Counted from the stretch's first letter, positions 26,097-35,988 are shown. The stretch is DNA of 64,000 nucleotides from Hymenobacter plasmatis (GCF_020711255.1 NZ_JAJFAW010000006.1:124001-188000), one strand, 5' to 3'. Translations and numbers: made by a program. The notes: generated by a model not told the origin, from the sequence alone.

Positions 26097-26923
26097 ACCA
26101 GTTGTAAGTTAATGCCCAGGCCCAACATTATCAGGAGCAAGCCGCCCACGATGATGCGGTAGATACCAAAGGCCCGGAAGCCGTATTTGGTTACGAAACC
26201 CACGAACAGCCGGATGGCCAGCAGCGCCACCACAAAGGCCACTACATTGCCCAGTACCAGCTGCTTCACCTCCACAGCCGTGAAGGTGTGGGCCAGGTCC
26301 AGCCCCTGGGCTTTCGTCACTTTGTAGTAGTCGTACAAGTCTTTCACCGCGGCAGCCGCCATGGTGGGCATGGCCAGGAAGAAGGCAAACTCGGCGGCGG
26401 CCCGGCGCGTGAGCTTCTGGGTGAGGCCCCCGATGATGGTGGCCGCCGACCGGCTCACGCCCGGTACCACCGCAATGCACTGAAACAGCCCAATGGTGAA
26501 GGCCTCGCGCCAGCTGGGCGTCGTGACGGGGTGGCCACCGTGGTTGGGCTCCTCCTGCGGAAACCACCGGTCGATGAACAGCAGCACGATGCCGCCCACC
26601 AGCAGCATCACGGCCACCGTCGTCACCGATTCCAGCAGCGCATCAATGTGCTTCTTGAGCAAGAGGCCCACCACCACAATGGGAAGAAAGGCCACCAGTA
26701 ACTTCAAATAGAAATCGAAGCTCTGAAAAAAGCGCTTCCAGTACACGGCCAGCACCGAAAGGATGGCGCCGAACTGAATAACCACCAAGTAAAGTTTGGT
26801 GAACGCTGTGGTGGGAATGCCTAGCAGGGCCGAGGCAATAATCATGTGCCCGGTGCTGGATACGGGCAAAAACTCGGTGATGCCCTCCACGATGGCGAGG
26901 AGCAGCGCGTGCCAATAGGTCAT
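26093..26923 (-). CDS. uppP: Undecaprenyl-diphosphate phosphatase
   Basis: A 276-residue integral membrane enzyme (BacA family) that converts undecaprenyl diphosphate to the monophosphate, recycling the lipid carrier for peptidoglycan and other envelope polymers. The first signature [15 protein letters not shown] is at residues 13-27, and the second, [14 protein letters not shown], is near 154-167. About eight membrane segments. Length is typical. It overlaps truB by ATGA and follows the DUF3098 gene by 13 nt. Confidence 0.97.
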   Translation of the reverse strand: MTYWHALLLAIVEGITEFLPVSSTGHMIIASALLGIPTTAFTKLYLVVIQFGAILSVLAVYWKRFFQSFDFYLKLLVAFLPIVVVGLLLKKHIDALLESVTTVAVMLLVGGIVLLFIDRWFPQEEPNHGGHPVTTPSWREAFTIGLFQCIAVVPGVSRSAATIIGGLTQKLTRRAAAEFAFFLAMPTMAAAAVKDLYDYYKVTKAQGLDLAHTFTAVEVKQLVLGNVVAFVVALLAIRLFVGFVTKYGFRAFGIYRIIVGGLLLIMLGLGINLQLV

Positions 26924-26936
26924 AAAGGAAGCGGAA

Positions 26937-27260
26937 TTACAGGCGCTTGTAGGCCGGGGCCGCCACCGGAGCCGCCGGGGCCGAGGTCAGGCTGTCGGTA
27001 GTGGTGCCGGGAGCGACTGTAGGAGCGTTGGTGCTCGAAGTCAGGGTTTTGTCGCGCACCAGAATGGCGGCGAACTCAATGCCAAAGCCGAGCAGGAGCA
27101 ACAGCGGCCCCAGCGTGATGCCCACGAAGTCCTCGCCGTAGTTCTCTTTGTCGCCGAACATCATGGTGATGAAGCCAGCGGCCAGAGCGGCCAGCCCAAT
27201 CCACATCAGGCGGTAGTTGCGGGGGCCGAAGGCGAAGCGAGGCGCGGGTTTAGGTGTCAT
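26937..27260 (-). CDS. DUF3098 domain-containing membrane protein
   Basis: A 107-residue protein with two membrane segments (about residues 18-36, [17 protein letters not shown], and 50-69, [19 protein letters not shown]), the conserved core of DUF3098, and a Thr/Ala/Pro-rich C-terminal tail. The family is restricted to Bacteroidota and always near ftsX and uppP; its role is unknown, although the context points to cell division or envelope growth. Confidence 0.9.
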   Translation of the reverse strand: MTPKPAPRFAFGPRNYRLMWIGLAALAAGFITMMFGDKENYGEDFVGITLGPLLLLLGFGIEFAAILVRDKTLTSSTNAPTVAPGTTTDSLTSAPAAPVAAPAYKRL

Positions 27261-27263
27261 TTA

Positions 27264-27358
27264 GCAATTAACAGTTTTCATTTAACCATAACCATTTAGC
27301 ACTTTCAACTAGCACCTACAGCACGGCTGTTAAATGTTAATTGATAATTGTTAAATGA
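27264..27358. repeat. AT-rich inverted repeat (CAATTAACA/TTTAAC units)
   Basis: The left part is CAATTAACAGTTTTCATTTA-like and the right part is GTTAAATGTTAATTGATAAT-like, so the arms are built from the same CATTTAACA and CAATTAACA units in opposite orientation. It fills the ftsX to DUF3098 spacer exactly and differs sharply in base composition from the GC-rich genes on both sides. Confidence 0.6.
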
Positions 27359-27359
27359 C

Positions 27360-28259
27360 TTAGTACAGGTCGTCGAGCGACATTTTTAAGTATTTGTGCA
27401 CGGCGCGGGCCGAGCTGAAAAAGCCGATTATCACACCCAGCACCACCACGCCCAGCAGGAGCAGGCCCAGCCGGAGGTCGTCGCGCAGCAGGCGCAGCGG
27501 CTCAATTTCGAGGTAAGCATACTGCAGCAGCGCCACCAGCAGCAGGGCCGCCAGCAAGCCGCTCGCCAGGCCTTGCCACGTGGCCCTTCGCAGAAACGGC
27601 TGCTGGATAAAGAGCGGCGTAGCGCCCACCAGTTGCATGGACCGGATAAGGAAGCGCTGCGAAAACAGCGCCAGCTTAATCGTATTGTTAATCAGAATGA
27701 CCACCACCAGCACCAGCACCGCCGCAAAGCCCAGCAGCACCAGGCTCAGGCGGGTAAGGTTGTTGTTGATGCTGGCAAAGAGGTCTTGCGGGTACTGCAC
27801 CTCAAACACGCCGCGCTGCGTGGAAAGGCTGCGCTCCAGCTGCCGCAGGTGCAGGGTATCGGTGTATTCGGGCTTGATTTTGAGCACGTAGGCGTCGCGC
27901 AGCGGGTTGTCGGCCAGGAACTGGCGGAAGTCTTCGCCGGTGCTTTGCAGCAGCTGGCGGGCGCCTTCTTCCCGGCTCACAAACCGGATTTGGGGCTTGC
28001 CGTTGCGCTCGGCCACGTAGGGCAGGTGCCCCAGGTCCTGCTGCAGGCGCAGCAATTCGGTTTCCGGCAAATCGCGGTCGAGATACACCTGCACCTCCAG
28101 GTTTTCGCGCACCACTTCCGAGAGTTTCTGCGCGTGAATCAGCAGCAAGCCAAACAAGCCAATCACCACCAAGGCCAGCGTAATGCTGAACACCACGAGC
28201 AACGTAGGATAAGAGCCGAGCTTTTTCTTGCGGGTGCTGGGGGTGGTGGGGGCGGCCAT
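27360..28259 (-). CDS. ftsX: Cell division protein FtsX
   Basis: A 299-residue permease-like protein of the FtsEX complex, which couples ATP hydrolysis by FtsE to activation of cell-wall hydrolases at the septum. It has the expected four membrane segments: one at about residues 19-42, an extracytoplasmic domain of about 120 residues, then three spans at about 170-195, 220-243 and 262-285. FtsE is not encoded next to it in this window, as is common in Bacteroidota. A TACCTTTG box ends only 7 nt before the ATG, so the mRNA may be nearly leaderless. Confidence 0.94.
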   Translation of the reverse strand: MAAPTTPSTRKKKLGSYPTLLVVFSITLALVVIGLFGLLLIHAQKLSEVVRENLEVQVYLDRDLPETELLRLQQDLGHLPYVAERNGKPQIRFVSREEGARQLLQSTGEDFRQFLADNPLRDAYVLKIKPEYTDTLHLRQLERSLSTQRGVFEVQYPQDLFASINNNLTRLSLVLLGFAAVLVLVVVILINNTIKLALFSQRFLIRSMQLVGATPLFIQQPFLRRATWQGLASGLLAALLLVALLQYAYLEIEPLRLLRDDLRLGLLLLGVVVLGVIIGFFSSARAVHKYLKMSLDDLY

Positions 28260-28266
28260 AGGTTGG

Positions 28267-28274
28267 CAAAGGTA
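28267..28274 (-). promoter_or_regulatory. -7 promoter box TACCTTTG for ftsX
   Basis: Exact TACCTTTG on the minus strand, 7 nt before the ftsX ATG at 28259. If used, transcription starts within a few bases of the start codon. Confidence 0.6.
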
Positions 28275-28345
28275 GCTGCCGGGGGCGATGAAAGCACGTC
28301 GTGCTTCGCTGTGCGCAGCAGGGCGTGCTGTTATACTTTCTAAAA

Positions 28346-31300
28346 CTACAGATTCGTTCTCGGGTCTTCGTCAACGGTCAGCACTTCCTTGCCTTCGCGG
28401 GCTTTTTGGGTGTTGCGCTCCTTCTTCTTGGGATTTTTGCGGCTGAACAGCTCCCCAAACGAGTTGAACTGCTCGGTGTGCAGTACGGAGAGGCCCGCGC
28501 GGGGCTGGTTGATGGTTTCCAGGTCGCGTGGGGTGGTTTCGTAGCGCAGCTTGGTGCGGAACTTGCCGTCGGGCCGCAGGTAATACTCCAGGCTCAGGTC
28601 GCCGAGCAGCGAGGCCTGGCCAGCCGTATTGCCCGAGTTGGGCTGCGCGGTGCCGGTGTTTACCAGGTTGGCGTTGCTGGTAAAGCCCCCTTCGCGGGTC
28701 ACGCGCAGGCGGCCGTTCAGGAACGAATAGCTCAGGCGCACCTGCAGGGCCTGCAGCTGCTCGGCGGTGAGGCCGTTGATGTTAAAGTCAATCTCCAGGT
28801 TCTGGTCGATTTGCGACGTGAGCAGGCCCAGCTGTGTGCTCAAAATCTGGCCCAGGCTGTTCTGCACGGTGTTGTCCTGGCCGCGTAGGGAAATGGAGTT
28901 AGCAATGGAGCCGGGCGGCGACAGCTGCTTGAACACCAGCAAGCTGAACACCTGCTTGTTCAATTCCTGCTCGTCGTTGCGGAGCGACGACGTGAACGCG
29001 GCCAATTCGCCCTGCAGCGTGCCCGGCGCATCGTTGAACTCAAGGTTGAGCTTGATGGCCGGCAGCAGGAGCGGGCCGGTCAGGTTCATCACGGCCGTTA
29101 CGGGTACCACGGCGGCACTGCCCGAGGCCCCCGTGCCGAGTACCGGCGCCAGCGAGGTGCGCTGGGTGTAGGTAGCCGTCACGTTCATTTCGCCGGCCAG
29201 TGGGTCGCCGTTCCAGGAAATAAGACCGCCAGGCCGCACCACAAACTCCTTGTTAATCAGTCCTTGTAGCGTGAAATTGTAGGCCCCGCGCACGATTTCC
29301 ACCTGCCCGTACATGTTGAAGTCGCCCCGGGTGTCGATTGCCAGGCGCAGCTGCCCGGCCGCCGAGCCGCGAATAACGTCGCCGGTGCTCTCGTCGAGCA
29401 GGATTTCCACGTAGGCCTCCGGCGTGATGGTCAGGTTCATGTTGAGCTTGATGCCCGACAAGTCGATTTTATCCTGCACGGCCACCGTCTGCGCCTTTTT
29501 TATCAGCACGGTGTCCCCAATCGGGTTGTTGTTCACGAACTTGATGTAGCCGGCTTTTTGGGCCCGGGCGGCATTATCGAGCGGCAGCGAAATGCGCGTG
29601 CCGGCCTCGCTGCTGGCCCGCACCACAATGTCGAGGTCGCTGGTGGGGCCCGTTACGCGGGCCGTGCCCGTGGCGTAGGCCGTGCCGAAGTACAGCTCGT
29701 TGTCTTTGCGCGTGGTGTTGAGCACCTGCATCCGGCGGAAGTTGGCCGCAATGTCCAGGGTCATGTCCTTGAAGCCGTGGTGCCGCACGATGCCGTCGAC
29801 AGTGCCGGTATTGCCCAGCACGTCGCGCAGGCGGATGTTGCGGAACTCGATGGTGCGATTGGTGAAGGTGATGCGGTCGGCGAAGGTGTAGGTGGTGCCC
29901 AGGTAGCCGAAGGTCAGGCGGCCGTTGCTCACGTCGACCTGCCCAAGCAGGTTGGGCGCGGCAAACAGGCCGGTGAGCCGCAGTTCGCCCTTGCCGGTGC
30001 CGCCCAGGTTCCGGAATAACGAGCCCAGAAACGGCTGGGCCAGCACAATGGGCGCGTCGTTGAGCGTGCCCGTCAGGTTAAACTGGTTGGTGGGGTCCTT
30101 GGGCGCAATGTCGCCGAGCACCGTCAGCACCGACTGGCCGGCCCGGGCCACGTCCAGGTTCACGTTTAGCTTGCTGGCCGTGTTGTCCCAGTCGCCGCGG
30201 CCGGCCACCTGCCCGATAAGCGTGCCATCGTAGGTCAATGAATCCACCCCAATTGTGCTGTTGATGGTGAGCGGGCCGTACACGCCGCTCACGGTGCCCA
30301 GGGCATTCACGCGGCCTTCGAGGCGCTGCCCAATCAGGGTGTTCAGCGTGGCCAACTGGAAGTCTCGTACCGACAGCTCCAGGGGCCGCTTTTTAGCATC
30401 GGGAGAGATAAAGCCCTGCGCTCCCACAAACTGGTTGCCGCTACTGAAATTCAGGTTGTTAATTTCGAACTCGCGGCCGTAGCCGGAAATGCGCACCGAG
30501 TTATTTGGAGCAATGGCCCAATCCTTATCCAGCAGGTGCAGGCCCGATTGACGAAACACCACTTCCACCGCGCGCGGCAAAAAGCCCAGCGAGCCGTTGA
30601 TAACCGCCTTGTTGGTGGTGCCCGTTTGGGCCAGCGACGTGGAGAAGTTGATGCGCTGCTGGTCCCACACGCCCTCCAGAATAAACTTTTCGGTGTGCCC
30701 CAGCGTGGGCAGCACCTGCCGCTCGCTCGTGATGCTGGCCTGGGCCAGAATATCGGCCTTGTACGGCAGCTTAGAGGTAAGGAAGTCGAAGTCGTTGTTC
30801 ACCGTGCGCACGGGGCCGTAGCGCAGGCTGTCGAGGTGGCCGCCGAGCTGGAAGATGGAAGTCTCGCCGCTGCGGAACGACCCGTCGATGCGGCTGCCGT
30901 TGGCTACTTCCAGGTCGGGCACAAACAGCGCCAGCAGCGGGTTGGGCCGCTTCAGATTCAGCAGCAGATCAATCTGATACACCGGCAGCACGCGTTGGCG
31001 CTTCTTGCGGTAGTAGTTGGCCGTGGCGGTGGCGTTGCTTTCAAAATTGAGCCGGTATTCGGTGATGAGCGTCATCACGTCGTGCACCACGTCGGAGGTG
31101 TTGAACGTGCCGGCCACGCTGGCATCCACCGCCTCCGAGCGCAGCGTTACACGGCGCTGGTTGCGGCTGTTGCGGGTGCTCACCACGTCGAGGGTGTCGA
31201 GGTTGAGCTTGCGGCTGCCCATGCTAAAGTGGGACTTGCGCAGGTAGGCATGGCCGATGAGTGAGTCGAGCTCCACACCCTTGAACTTGACGTCGGCCGT

Positions 31301-32950
31301 GGTGGCCACCGTAAACGGCTGGCTGGTGAGGCCCAGGGTGCGCAGGTTGGCGTAGTCAATCTTGGTCTTGACGGCCACGTCTTGATGCTCGCGGTCGAGG
31401 TCGACGTGGCCGTCGCCCACGAGGCGCACGGCCGGGTCGTTCACGGCAAAGTGCCCGCTAAAGGCCTGCTGGTGAAAGTCGCCCTTAAGGGAAATGTTGT
31501 GGTAGCGGTAGCCGTTGAGCCAAATGGCAGGCACCGTGAGCGTGGCCTGCCCCCGCGCAAAGGGCGGGATGAATCCCACGCCCGCCACGTGCCCATTCAG
31601 CGTCACGTCCCGAATTACTGATTCATCGCCCAAAAACTTGCCCAACTGGAAGTTGTTCGACCGCACCGTGCCTTCGTAAGCCGCGTGGGTCAGGTCGGAT
31701 TTGGTCTTGAGGTTCACGTCCGTGGCCACAAAGCCTAGGGCCGTGTCGAACGAGGCATTGGCCACGAAGTCGTTGTAGAAGCCCAGCACCTGGCCTTGCA
31801 GCTTCACCCGGCCCAGACGCTGCACAATCTTATTGGCCGAGGCGGGCAACCAGCGCTCCAGGTCGCTGGCCAGCACCACCGACGGCATCAGGCGCAGGTC
31901 GATGAAGCTTTCCTTGTAATTGGGCAGGTTGTCGGCGTGCGCCCGCTTGGCCACAATATGGGTGCCCTTGCCGTAGCGCACGTCGAGGTTGTTCACCTTG
32001 AAATCGCGCACGTAGCCGGAAGCGTCGCCGGAAATCGCCACCGATTCGTGCATCGTCGCCAGCTGGGGGGCAAACTTGGCAATGTCGTCGGTGTACACCC
32101 GCGAGCCCCGCAGGTGGGCAATGGTCTTCATCGAGTCATTGTAGTCGGCGAAGTTGCCGAACACGCGGTACTCAAAGCGCACGTAGTCTTTGATTTGGCT
32201 CTTGCCCACCCGCAAACTCAGGTTCTTGAACTCCCAGAAATGCGGGTGGTACAGCATGTCGGCCGTGATTTCGCGCAGCTGCGTTTGCGACGGCGTTTCC
32301 ACCGCGTGCAGGTGGCTAATGCGCATGCCTACTGTGTCGCCGAGGTGTATCCGGGAGATGTCGGCGTAGATGCTGTCGGCCACCAGGTGGTCGTAGTCAA
32401 TGCTCTTGCCGTAGGTCTTCGCATGCGGCACGTCCTGCTTTTCAATGGCAAAGTGGCCGTTGCGCAGGGCAACGTCGGAAATCCGAAAATCAAACGGCGC
32501 CTTTTTGGTCGTGTCAGTTGAAGGGCCCACCAGCCGCTTCACGGCCGCCAAAAATTGGTTGAACGTGGTGGAATCGGGCTGGCCCGCCAGGTTTTTTAGC
32601 TCAAACCGTGGCTCGTTCAGGGTGAGCTTGGCAATGTGCAGGTGCCGCGGGTCAAACACCGAGAAGAGGGAAATATTGGCATCGGCCTGCCCAATGCTGA
32701 ACAGCTCCCCGCCGCGCCGGTCCTGCACGCGCACGCCTTCGAGCAGCACGCGCGAAAACGGCCGCACATCAACCCGCCCAATCGTAACGCGCTGGCCCAG
32801 CTTGCGCGTCAGAATATCCGCGGCCTCGTGGGCTATCCGCGTTTGCACGCTGGGAATCCGCAAAGCAATTAGCGCCCCCACCACGGCCAGCACCACCACC
32901 AGCCCCAGGCCCAGCAGTACTTTTAGCAGAACGGAGAAGAAACGACGCAC
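28346..32950 (-). CDS. TamB-like translocation/assembly module protein (DUF490)
   Basis: About 1534 residues. An N-terminal membrane anchor (VLLKVLLGLGLVVVLAVVGAL) is followed by a very long repetitive beta-rich periplasmic region, and the C-terminal TamB domain covers about the last 350 residues (QVEIVRGAYNFTLQGLINKEF, later FNDAPGTLQGELAAFTSSLRND). AsmA/TamB proteins bridge inner and outer membranes and move lipids or help outer-membrane protein assembly. The start is uncertain: I chose GTG at 32950 directly before the membrane anchor; TTG at 33022 would add 24 residues. It is divergent from tsaD across about 300 bp. Confidence 0.92.
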   Translation of the reverse strand: MRRFFSVLLKVLLGLGLVVVLAVVGALIALRIPSVQTRIAHEAADILTRKLGQRVTIGRVDVRPFSRVLLEGVRVQDRRGGELFSIGQADANISLFSVFDPRHLHIAKLTLNEPRFELKNLAGQPDSTTFNQFLAAVKRLVGPSTDTTKKAPFDFRISDVALRNGHFAIEKQDVPHAKTYGKSIDYDHLVADSIYADISRIHLGDTVGMRISHLHAVETPSQTQLREITADMLYHPHFWEFKNLSLRVGKSQIKDYVRFEYRVFGNFADYNDSMKTIAHLRGSRVYTDDIAKFAPQLATMHESVAISGDASGYVRDFKVNNLDVRYGKGTHIVAKRAHADNLPNYKESFIDLRLMPSVVLASDLERWLPASANKIVQRLGRVKLQGQVLGFYNDFVANASFDTALGFVATDVNLKTKSDLTHAAYEGTVRSNNFQLGKFLGDESVIRDVTLNGHVAGVGFIPPFARGQATLTVPAIWLNGYRYHNISLKGDFHQQAFSGHFAVNDPAVRLVGDGHVDLDREHQDVAVKTKIDYANLRTLGLTSQPFTVATTADVKFKGVELDSLIGHAYLRKSHFSMGSRKLNLDTLDVVSTRNSRNQRRVTLRSEAVDASVAGTFNTSDVVHDVMTLITEYRLNFESNATATANYYRKKRQRVLPVYQIDLLLNLKRPNPLLALFVPDLEVANGSRIDGSFRSGETSIFQLGGHLDSLRYGPVRTVNNDFDFLTSKLPYKADILAQASITSERQVLPTLGHTEKFILEGVWDQQRINFSTSLAQTGTTNKAVINGSLGFLPRAVEVVFRQSGLHLLDKDWAIAPNNSVRISGYGREFEINNLNFSSGNQFVGAQGFISPDAKKRPLELSVRDFQLATLNTLIGQRLEGRVNALGTVSGVYGPLTINSTIGVDSLTYDGTLIGQVAGRGDWDNTASKLNVNLDVARAGQSVLTVLGDIAPKDPTNQFNLTGTLNDAPIVLAQPFLGSLFRNLGGTGKGELRLTGLFAAPNLLGQVDVSNGRLTFGYLGTTYTFADRITFTNRTIEFRNIRLRDVLGNTGTVDGIVRHHGFKDMTLDIAANFRRMQVLNTTRKDNELYFGTAYATGTARVTGPTSDLDIVVRASSEAGTRISLPLDNAARAQKAGYIKFVNNNPIGDTVLIKKAQTVAVQDKIDLSGIKLNMNLTITPEAYVEILLDESTGDVIRGSAAGQLRLAIDTRGDFNMYGQVEIVRGAYNFTLQGLINKEFVVRPGGLISWNGDPLAGEMNVTATYTQRTSLAPVLGTGASGSAAVVPVTAVMNLTGPLLLPAIKLNLEFNDAPGTLQGELAAFTSSLRNDEQELNKQVFSLLVFKQLSPPGSIANSISLRGQDNTVQNSLGQILSTQLGLLTSQIDQNLEIDFNINGLTAEQLQALQVRLSYSFLNGRLRVTREGGFTSNANLVNTGTAQPNSGNTAGQASLLGDLSLEYYLRPDGKFRTKLRYETTPRDLETINQPRAGLSVLHTEQFNSFGELFSRKNPKKKERNTQKAREGKEVLTVDEDPRTNL

Positions 32951-33116
32951 CGGGCAGGAGGGGATTAAGCGGAAAACGCGAGGTAATCCGCAAAGTTGCG
33001 GTTTTTTAGCCGTTTGCGACAACGGCTGGGCAGCCTAGCGCAAGTATCAAGCCATGGGAACGGTCGGACCGGGGCTCGGGTTCATCTTTCGGTGCCCGGC
33101 CGCGGGGCCGCGCTGC

Positions 33117-33124
33117 TACCTTTG
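33117..33124 (+). promoter_or_regulatory. -7 promoter box TACCTTTG for tsaD
   Basis: Exact TACCTTTG, 122 nt upstream of the tsaD ATG, in the spacer between the divergent tamB-like and tsaD genes. Confidence 0.55.
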
Positions 33125-33246
33125 CCGAGCCGAAAAGTAAGGCGGGCGGTTGCATAGCACAGCCATATACCGCTATGCGCTTCCTCACCGGCACCCCTCC
33201 TTATCCCTGATTTATACGCCGCGAAGCGCTATTTCGCGCTATTACC

Positions 33247-34257
33247 ATGCTTGCTCGCCCCATTATCCTTGCCATCGAATCATCCTGCGACGACACCGGC
33301 GCGGCCGTGCTGGCCGGCGGCCAGCTGCTGAGCAATGTGGTGGCCACCCAAAAAGTGCACGAGCAGTACGGTGGCGTGGTGCCCGAGCTGGCGTCGCGGG
33401 CGCACCAGCAGCACATGCTGCCTGTGGTCACGGCCGCCTTGCGGGAAGCTGGGATTACCAAGGACGACCTTGATGCCGTGGCCGTGACCCAGGGCCCCGG
33501 CCTGCTCGGCTCTTTATTAGTAGGCGGTATGTTTGCCAAAACCATGGCGTTGGCCCTGGGCAAGCCGCTGCTGGCCGTGAACCACATGCGCGCCCACATT
33601 CTGGCCCACTTCCTGCGCGACCCCAAGCCCAGCTTTCCCTTCCTCTGCCTCACGGTGAGCGGCGGCCACACGCAACTGGTGGTGGTGAAATCGGCGCTGG
33701 AAATGGAGGTGATGGGCCAAACCATCGACGACGCGGCCGGCGAAGCGTTCGACAAAACCGCTAAGCTGCTCGGCCTGCCGTACCCCGGCGGTCCGCACCT
33801 CGACAAGCTGGCCCGCCAGGGCAACCCTCAGCGCTTTGCCTTTCCGGTGGGGGCCATGCCGGGCTACGACTTTTCGTTTAGTGGGCTAAAAACCTCGGTG
33901 CTGTATTTCCTGAAGAAAGAAACGGCTGCTAACCCCGAGTTCGTGGCCGAAAACCTGCCCGACCTCTGCGCCAGCATTCAGCACACCATTGTGGCCACGC
34001 TGCTGCGCCAGCTCCGCCGCGCCGCCGCCGACACTGGCCTGACGCAAGTGGCCCTGGCCGGCGGCGTAGCGGCTAACTCCGGCCTGCGCACCGCCCTGGA
34101 GGCCGAAGCCGTGGCCCAAGGCTGGGAGGTATTCATCCCAGACTTTGCCTTTTGCACCGACAACGCGGCCATGGTGGCCATGACGGCACACTTCCAGTAC
34201 GAAGCCGGCGACTTCGCCACCCAGCTCACCAGCCCCGACCCGCGCCTGAAGCTGTAA
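33247..34257 (+). CDS. tsaD: tRNA N6-adenosine threonylcarbamoyltransferase TsaD
   Basis: A 336-residue ASKHA-fold enzyme that, with TsaB and TsaE, transfers the threonylcarbamoyl group to A37 of ANN-decoding tRNAs. It shows ESSCDDTGAAVL (residues 9-20), the metal-binding HMRAHILAHFL (His about 112 and 116), the nucleotide-binding LTVSGGHTQLV and the C-terminal ALAGGVAANSGLR and FCTDNAAMVA. Length is typical. The start is ATG at 33247; the leader carries a TACCTTTG box. TsaB and TsaE are not in this window. Confidence 0.98.
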   Translation: MLARPIILAIESSCDDTGAAVLAGGQLLSNVVATQKVHEQYGGVVPELASRAHQQHMLPVVTAALREAGITKDDLDAVAVTQGPGLLGSLLVGGMFAKTMALALGKPLLAVNHMRAHILAHFLRDPKPSFPFLCLTVSGGHTQLVVVKSALEMEVMGQTIDDAAGEAFDKTAKLLGLPYPGGPHLDKLARQGNPQRFAFPVGAMPGYDFSFSGLKTSVLYFLKKETAANPEFVAENLPDLCASIQHTIVATLLRQLRRAAADTGLTQVALAGGVAANSGLRTALEAEAVAQGWEVFIPDFAFCTDNAAMVAMTAHFQYEAGDFATQLTSPDPRLKL

Positions 34258-34359
34258 CTCCAACTTTCAGTTGAAACGGTCGTCCGCGCCGCCTGCTTTC
34301 GCGTTCTACCATTACCGTACAATGTCCCTCCCACTAAAAGTGGGAGTTATCCTCCCTAC

Positions 34360-34818
34360 ATGGCCAAAGACGATAAACCCGCCATCATCAACATCAAAAA
34401 CCGCCGCGCCAGCCACGAATACACTTTTCTGGCCAAGTACGATGCGGGCGTGATGCTGCAAGGCACTGAAATAAAGAGCATTCGCGACGGCAACGTCAAC
34501 CTGCAGGACGGCTATTGCTTGTTCCACACCGACGGCAGCCTCTGGATTCACGGCGTGCGCATCGCGCCCTATTCTCTGGGTACCTACAACAACCACGACG
34601 CCATGCGCGAGCGCAAGCTCCTGCTCAACAAGCGCGAGCTCAAGCAGCTGGCCGGCAAAAGCGTCGACCAGGGCCTGACCATAGTGCCCCTGCGCCTCTT
34701 CGTAACCGACCGCGGCTTTGCTAAAATTGAAATTGCCCTGGCCCAAGGCAAGAAGCTGTTCGACAAACGCAACGACCTCAAGGAAAAAGCCCAGAAGCGC
34801 GACATGGAACGCCTCTAA
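34360..34818 (+). CDS. smpB: SsrA-binding protein SmpB
   Basis: A 152-residue partner of tmRNA in trans-translation, which rescues stalled ribosomes. It shows the OB-fold core with NRRASHEYTFLAKYDAGVML, GTEIKSIRDGNVNL and IAPYSLGTYNNHD, and the basic C-terminal tail (KKLFDKRNDLKEKAQKRDM) that enters the mRNA channel. Length is typical. It lies about 100 bp downstream of tsaD on the same strand. tmRNA itself is not in this window. Confidence 0.98.
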   Translation: MAKDDKPAIINIKNRRASHEYTFLAKYDAGVMLQGTEIKSIRDGNVNLQDGYCLFHTDGSLWIHGVRIAPYSLGTYNNHDAMRERKLLLNKRELKQLAGKSVDQGLTIVPLRLFVTDRGFAKIEIALAQGKKLFDKRNDLKEKAQKRDMERL

Positions 34819-34819
34819 G

Positions 34820-34964
34820 GAGTGACTGAGCGGCAGAATGACAGAGTGAAGCACCGCTCAGCTGCCGAGCCTCATTCCGCTTTCGCCTTTCTTTGCAGGA
34901 AATTACTCAGTTGCTCTGGCACTCAGTCCCTCGATATTTAGTCACTTTCTCACTTCGTCACTCT
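34820..34964. repeat. GTGAC-type imperfect inverted repeat
   Basis: The left arm AGTGACTGAGCGGCAGAATG continues into ACAGAGTGA. The right arm, read on the minus strand, is AGAGTGACGAAGTGAGAAAG followed by TGACTAAA. Both arms are built of GTGAC/GTGA units around an unrelated centre. The right arm ends 1 base before the TTG start of the C40 peptidase gene. Confidence 0.5.
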
Positions 34965-34965
34965 T

Positions 34966-35757
34966 TTGAATCCCGGTATCTGCGCCCTGAGCGCTGTCCC
35001 CGTCCGCGCCGAGCCCAACGACCGGGCTGAGCTGGTTACCCAACTACTTTTTGGCGAGTGCTACCAGGTGCTGGTCAAGCAGGAAAACTGGTTCCAGGTA
35101 CAGCTCGCCGCCGACGGCTACGTGGGCTGGATGGATTACAAGCAACATACGCCCGTATTGGCGGACTACTACGACGCCTGGTGCGCCCAGGACCACCCCC
35201 GCGTGCTGGACGTGGTGCAGGCCGTGAGCGACGCCACCACCAAAATTCCGCTCACCCTGGGCAGCCGCCTGCCGTTTTTCGATGGCATGAACCTGCGCCT
35301 CGGCGACCGGCAGTACTTTTTCAATGGCACCGCCACCAACCCCACCGCCGCCCCCGACCCGGTTCGCCAGGCCGCGCTGCTGCGCAAAATGGCCCTGCTC
35401 TATTTGAAGGCCCCTTATGTGTGGGGCGGCAAAAGTGTGTTCGGCCTCGACTGCTCGGGCCTGTGCCAGCAGCTGTATGGCCTAGTGGGCATTCAGCTCC
35501 CGCGCGATGCCCGCCAGCAGATTGACCACGGCCGCCCCGTGCACTTCGTGGCCCAGACTAAGCCCGGCGACCTGGCTTTTTTCGATAACTCGGAAGGCCG
35601 GATTGTGCACGTGGGCATGGTGATGGACGAAGGCCAAATCCTGCATGCCCACGGCGAAGTCCGCCTCGACCCGCTCGACCACAACGGCATCTACAACCGC
35701 GACAGGCAGCGCTACTCCCACAAACTGCGCCTGCTCAAGCGCCTGCTGCCGGAGTAG
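34966..35757 (+). CDS. C40 family peptidase (NlpC/P60) with N-terminal SH3 domain
   Basis: A 263-residue cell-wall endopeptidase. The N-terminal SH3-like region covers about residues 1-75 (VPVRAEPNDRAELVTQLLFGE, then YVGWMD). The NlpC/P60 domain is about 130-260, with catalytic Cys in VFGLDCSGLCQQLYG, His in GRIVHVGMVM and the third polar residue in ILHAHGEVR. No signal peptide is visible. The only start compatible with homologues is TTG at 34966: an in-frame TAG at 34939 blocks extension and no ATG occurs before residue 55. It follows smpB after a repeat. Confidence 0.88.
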   Translation: MNPGICALSAVPVRAEPNDRAELVTQLLFGECYQVLVKQENWFQVQLAADGYVGWMDYKQHTPVLADYYDAWCAQDHPRVLDVVQAVSDATTKIPLTLGSRLPFFDGMNLRLGDRQYFFNGTATNPTAAPDPVRQAALLRKMALLYLKAPYVWGGKSVFGLDCSGLCQQLYGLVGIQLPRDARQQIDHGRPVHFVAQTKPGDLAFFDNSEGRIVHVGMVMDEGQILHAHGEVRLDPLDHNGIYNRDRQRYSHKLRLLKRLLPE

Positions 35758-35797
35758 GGGAGGCGGCCAGATTGACTCATAGGCGGTTATCCAGCAC

Positions 35798-35892
35798 GTC
35801 ATGCTGAGCTTGTCGAAGCATCTCTACCACGAGCGTAATTAAATTGCTTACCGGGAGAGATGCTTTAGCAAGCTCAGCATGACGTTCTTTTT
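35798..35892. repeat. TCATGCTGAGC-family inverted repeat, copy D
   Basis: The left arm is GTCATGCTGAGCTTGTCGAA plus GCATCTCTACC. The right arm in reverse is AGAGATGCTTTAGCAAGCTC plus AGCATGACG. The spacer contains GAGCGTAATT, which matches the AATTACTCTCG-type core of copy C in reverse. It lies between the C40 peptidase and HNH genes. Confidence 0.88.
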
Positions 35893-35988
35893 TCTGTCCT
35901 TCGCTTCACTGAACTTAACCCAATACCGCTTGTTTATTTGCTTGGAAACCGCTAGCTTTCGGCGGGTTATCCGAGCCCAAAAGCGTGT

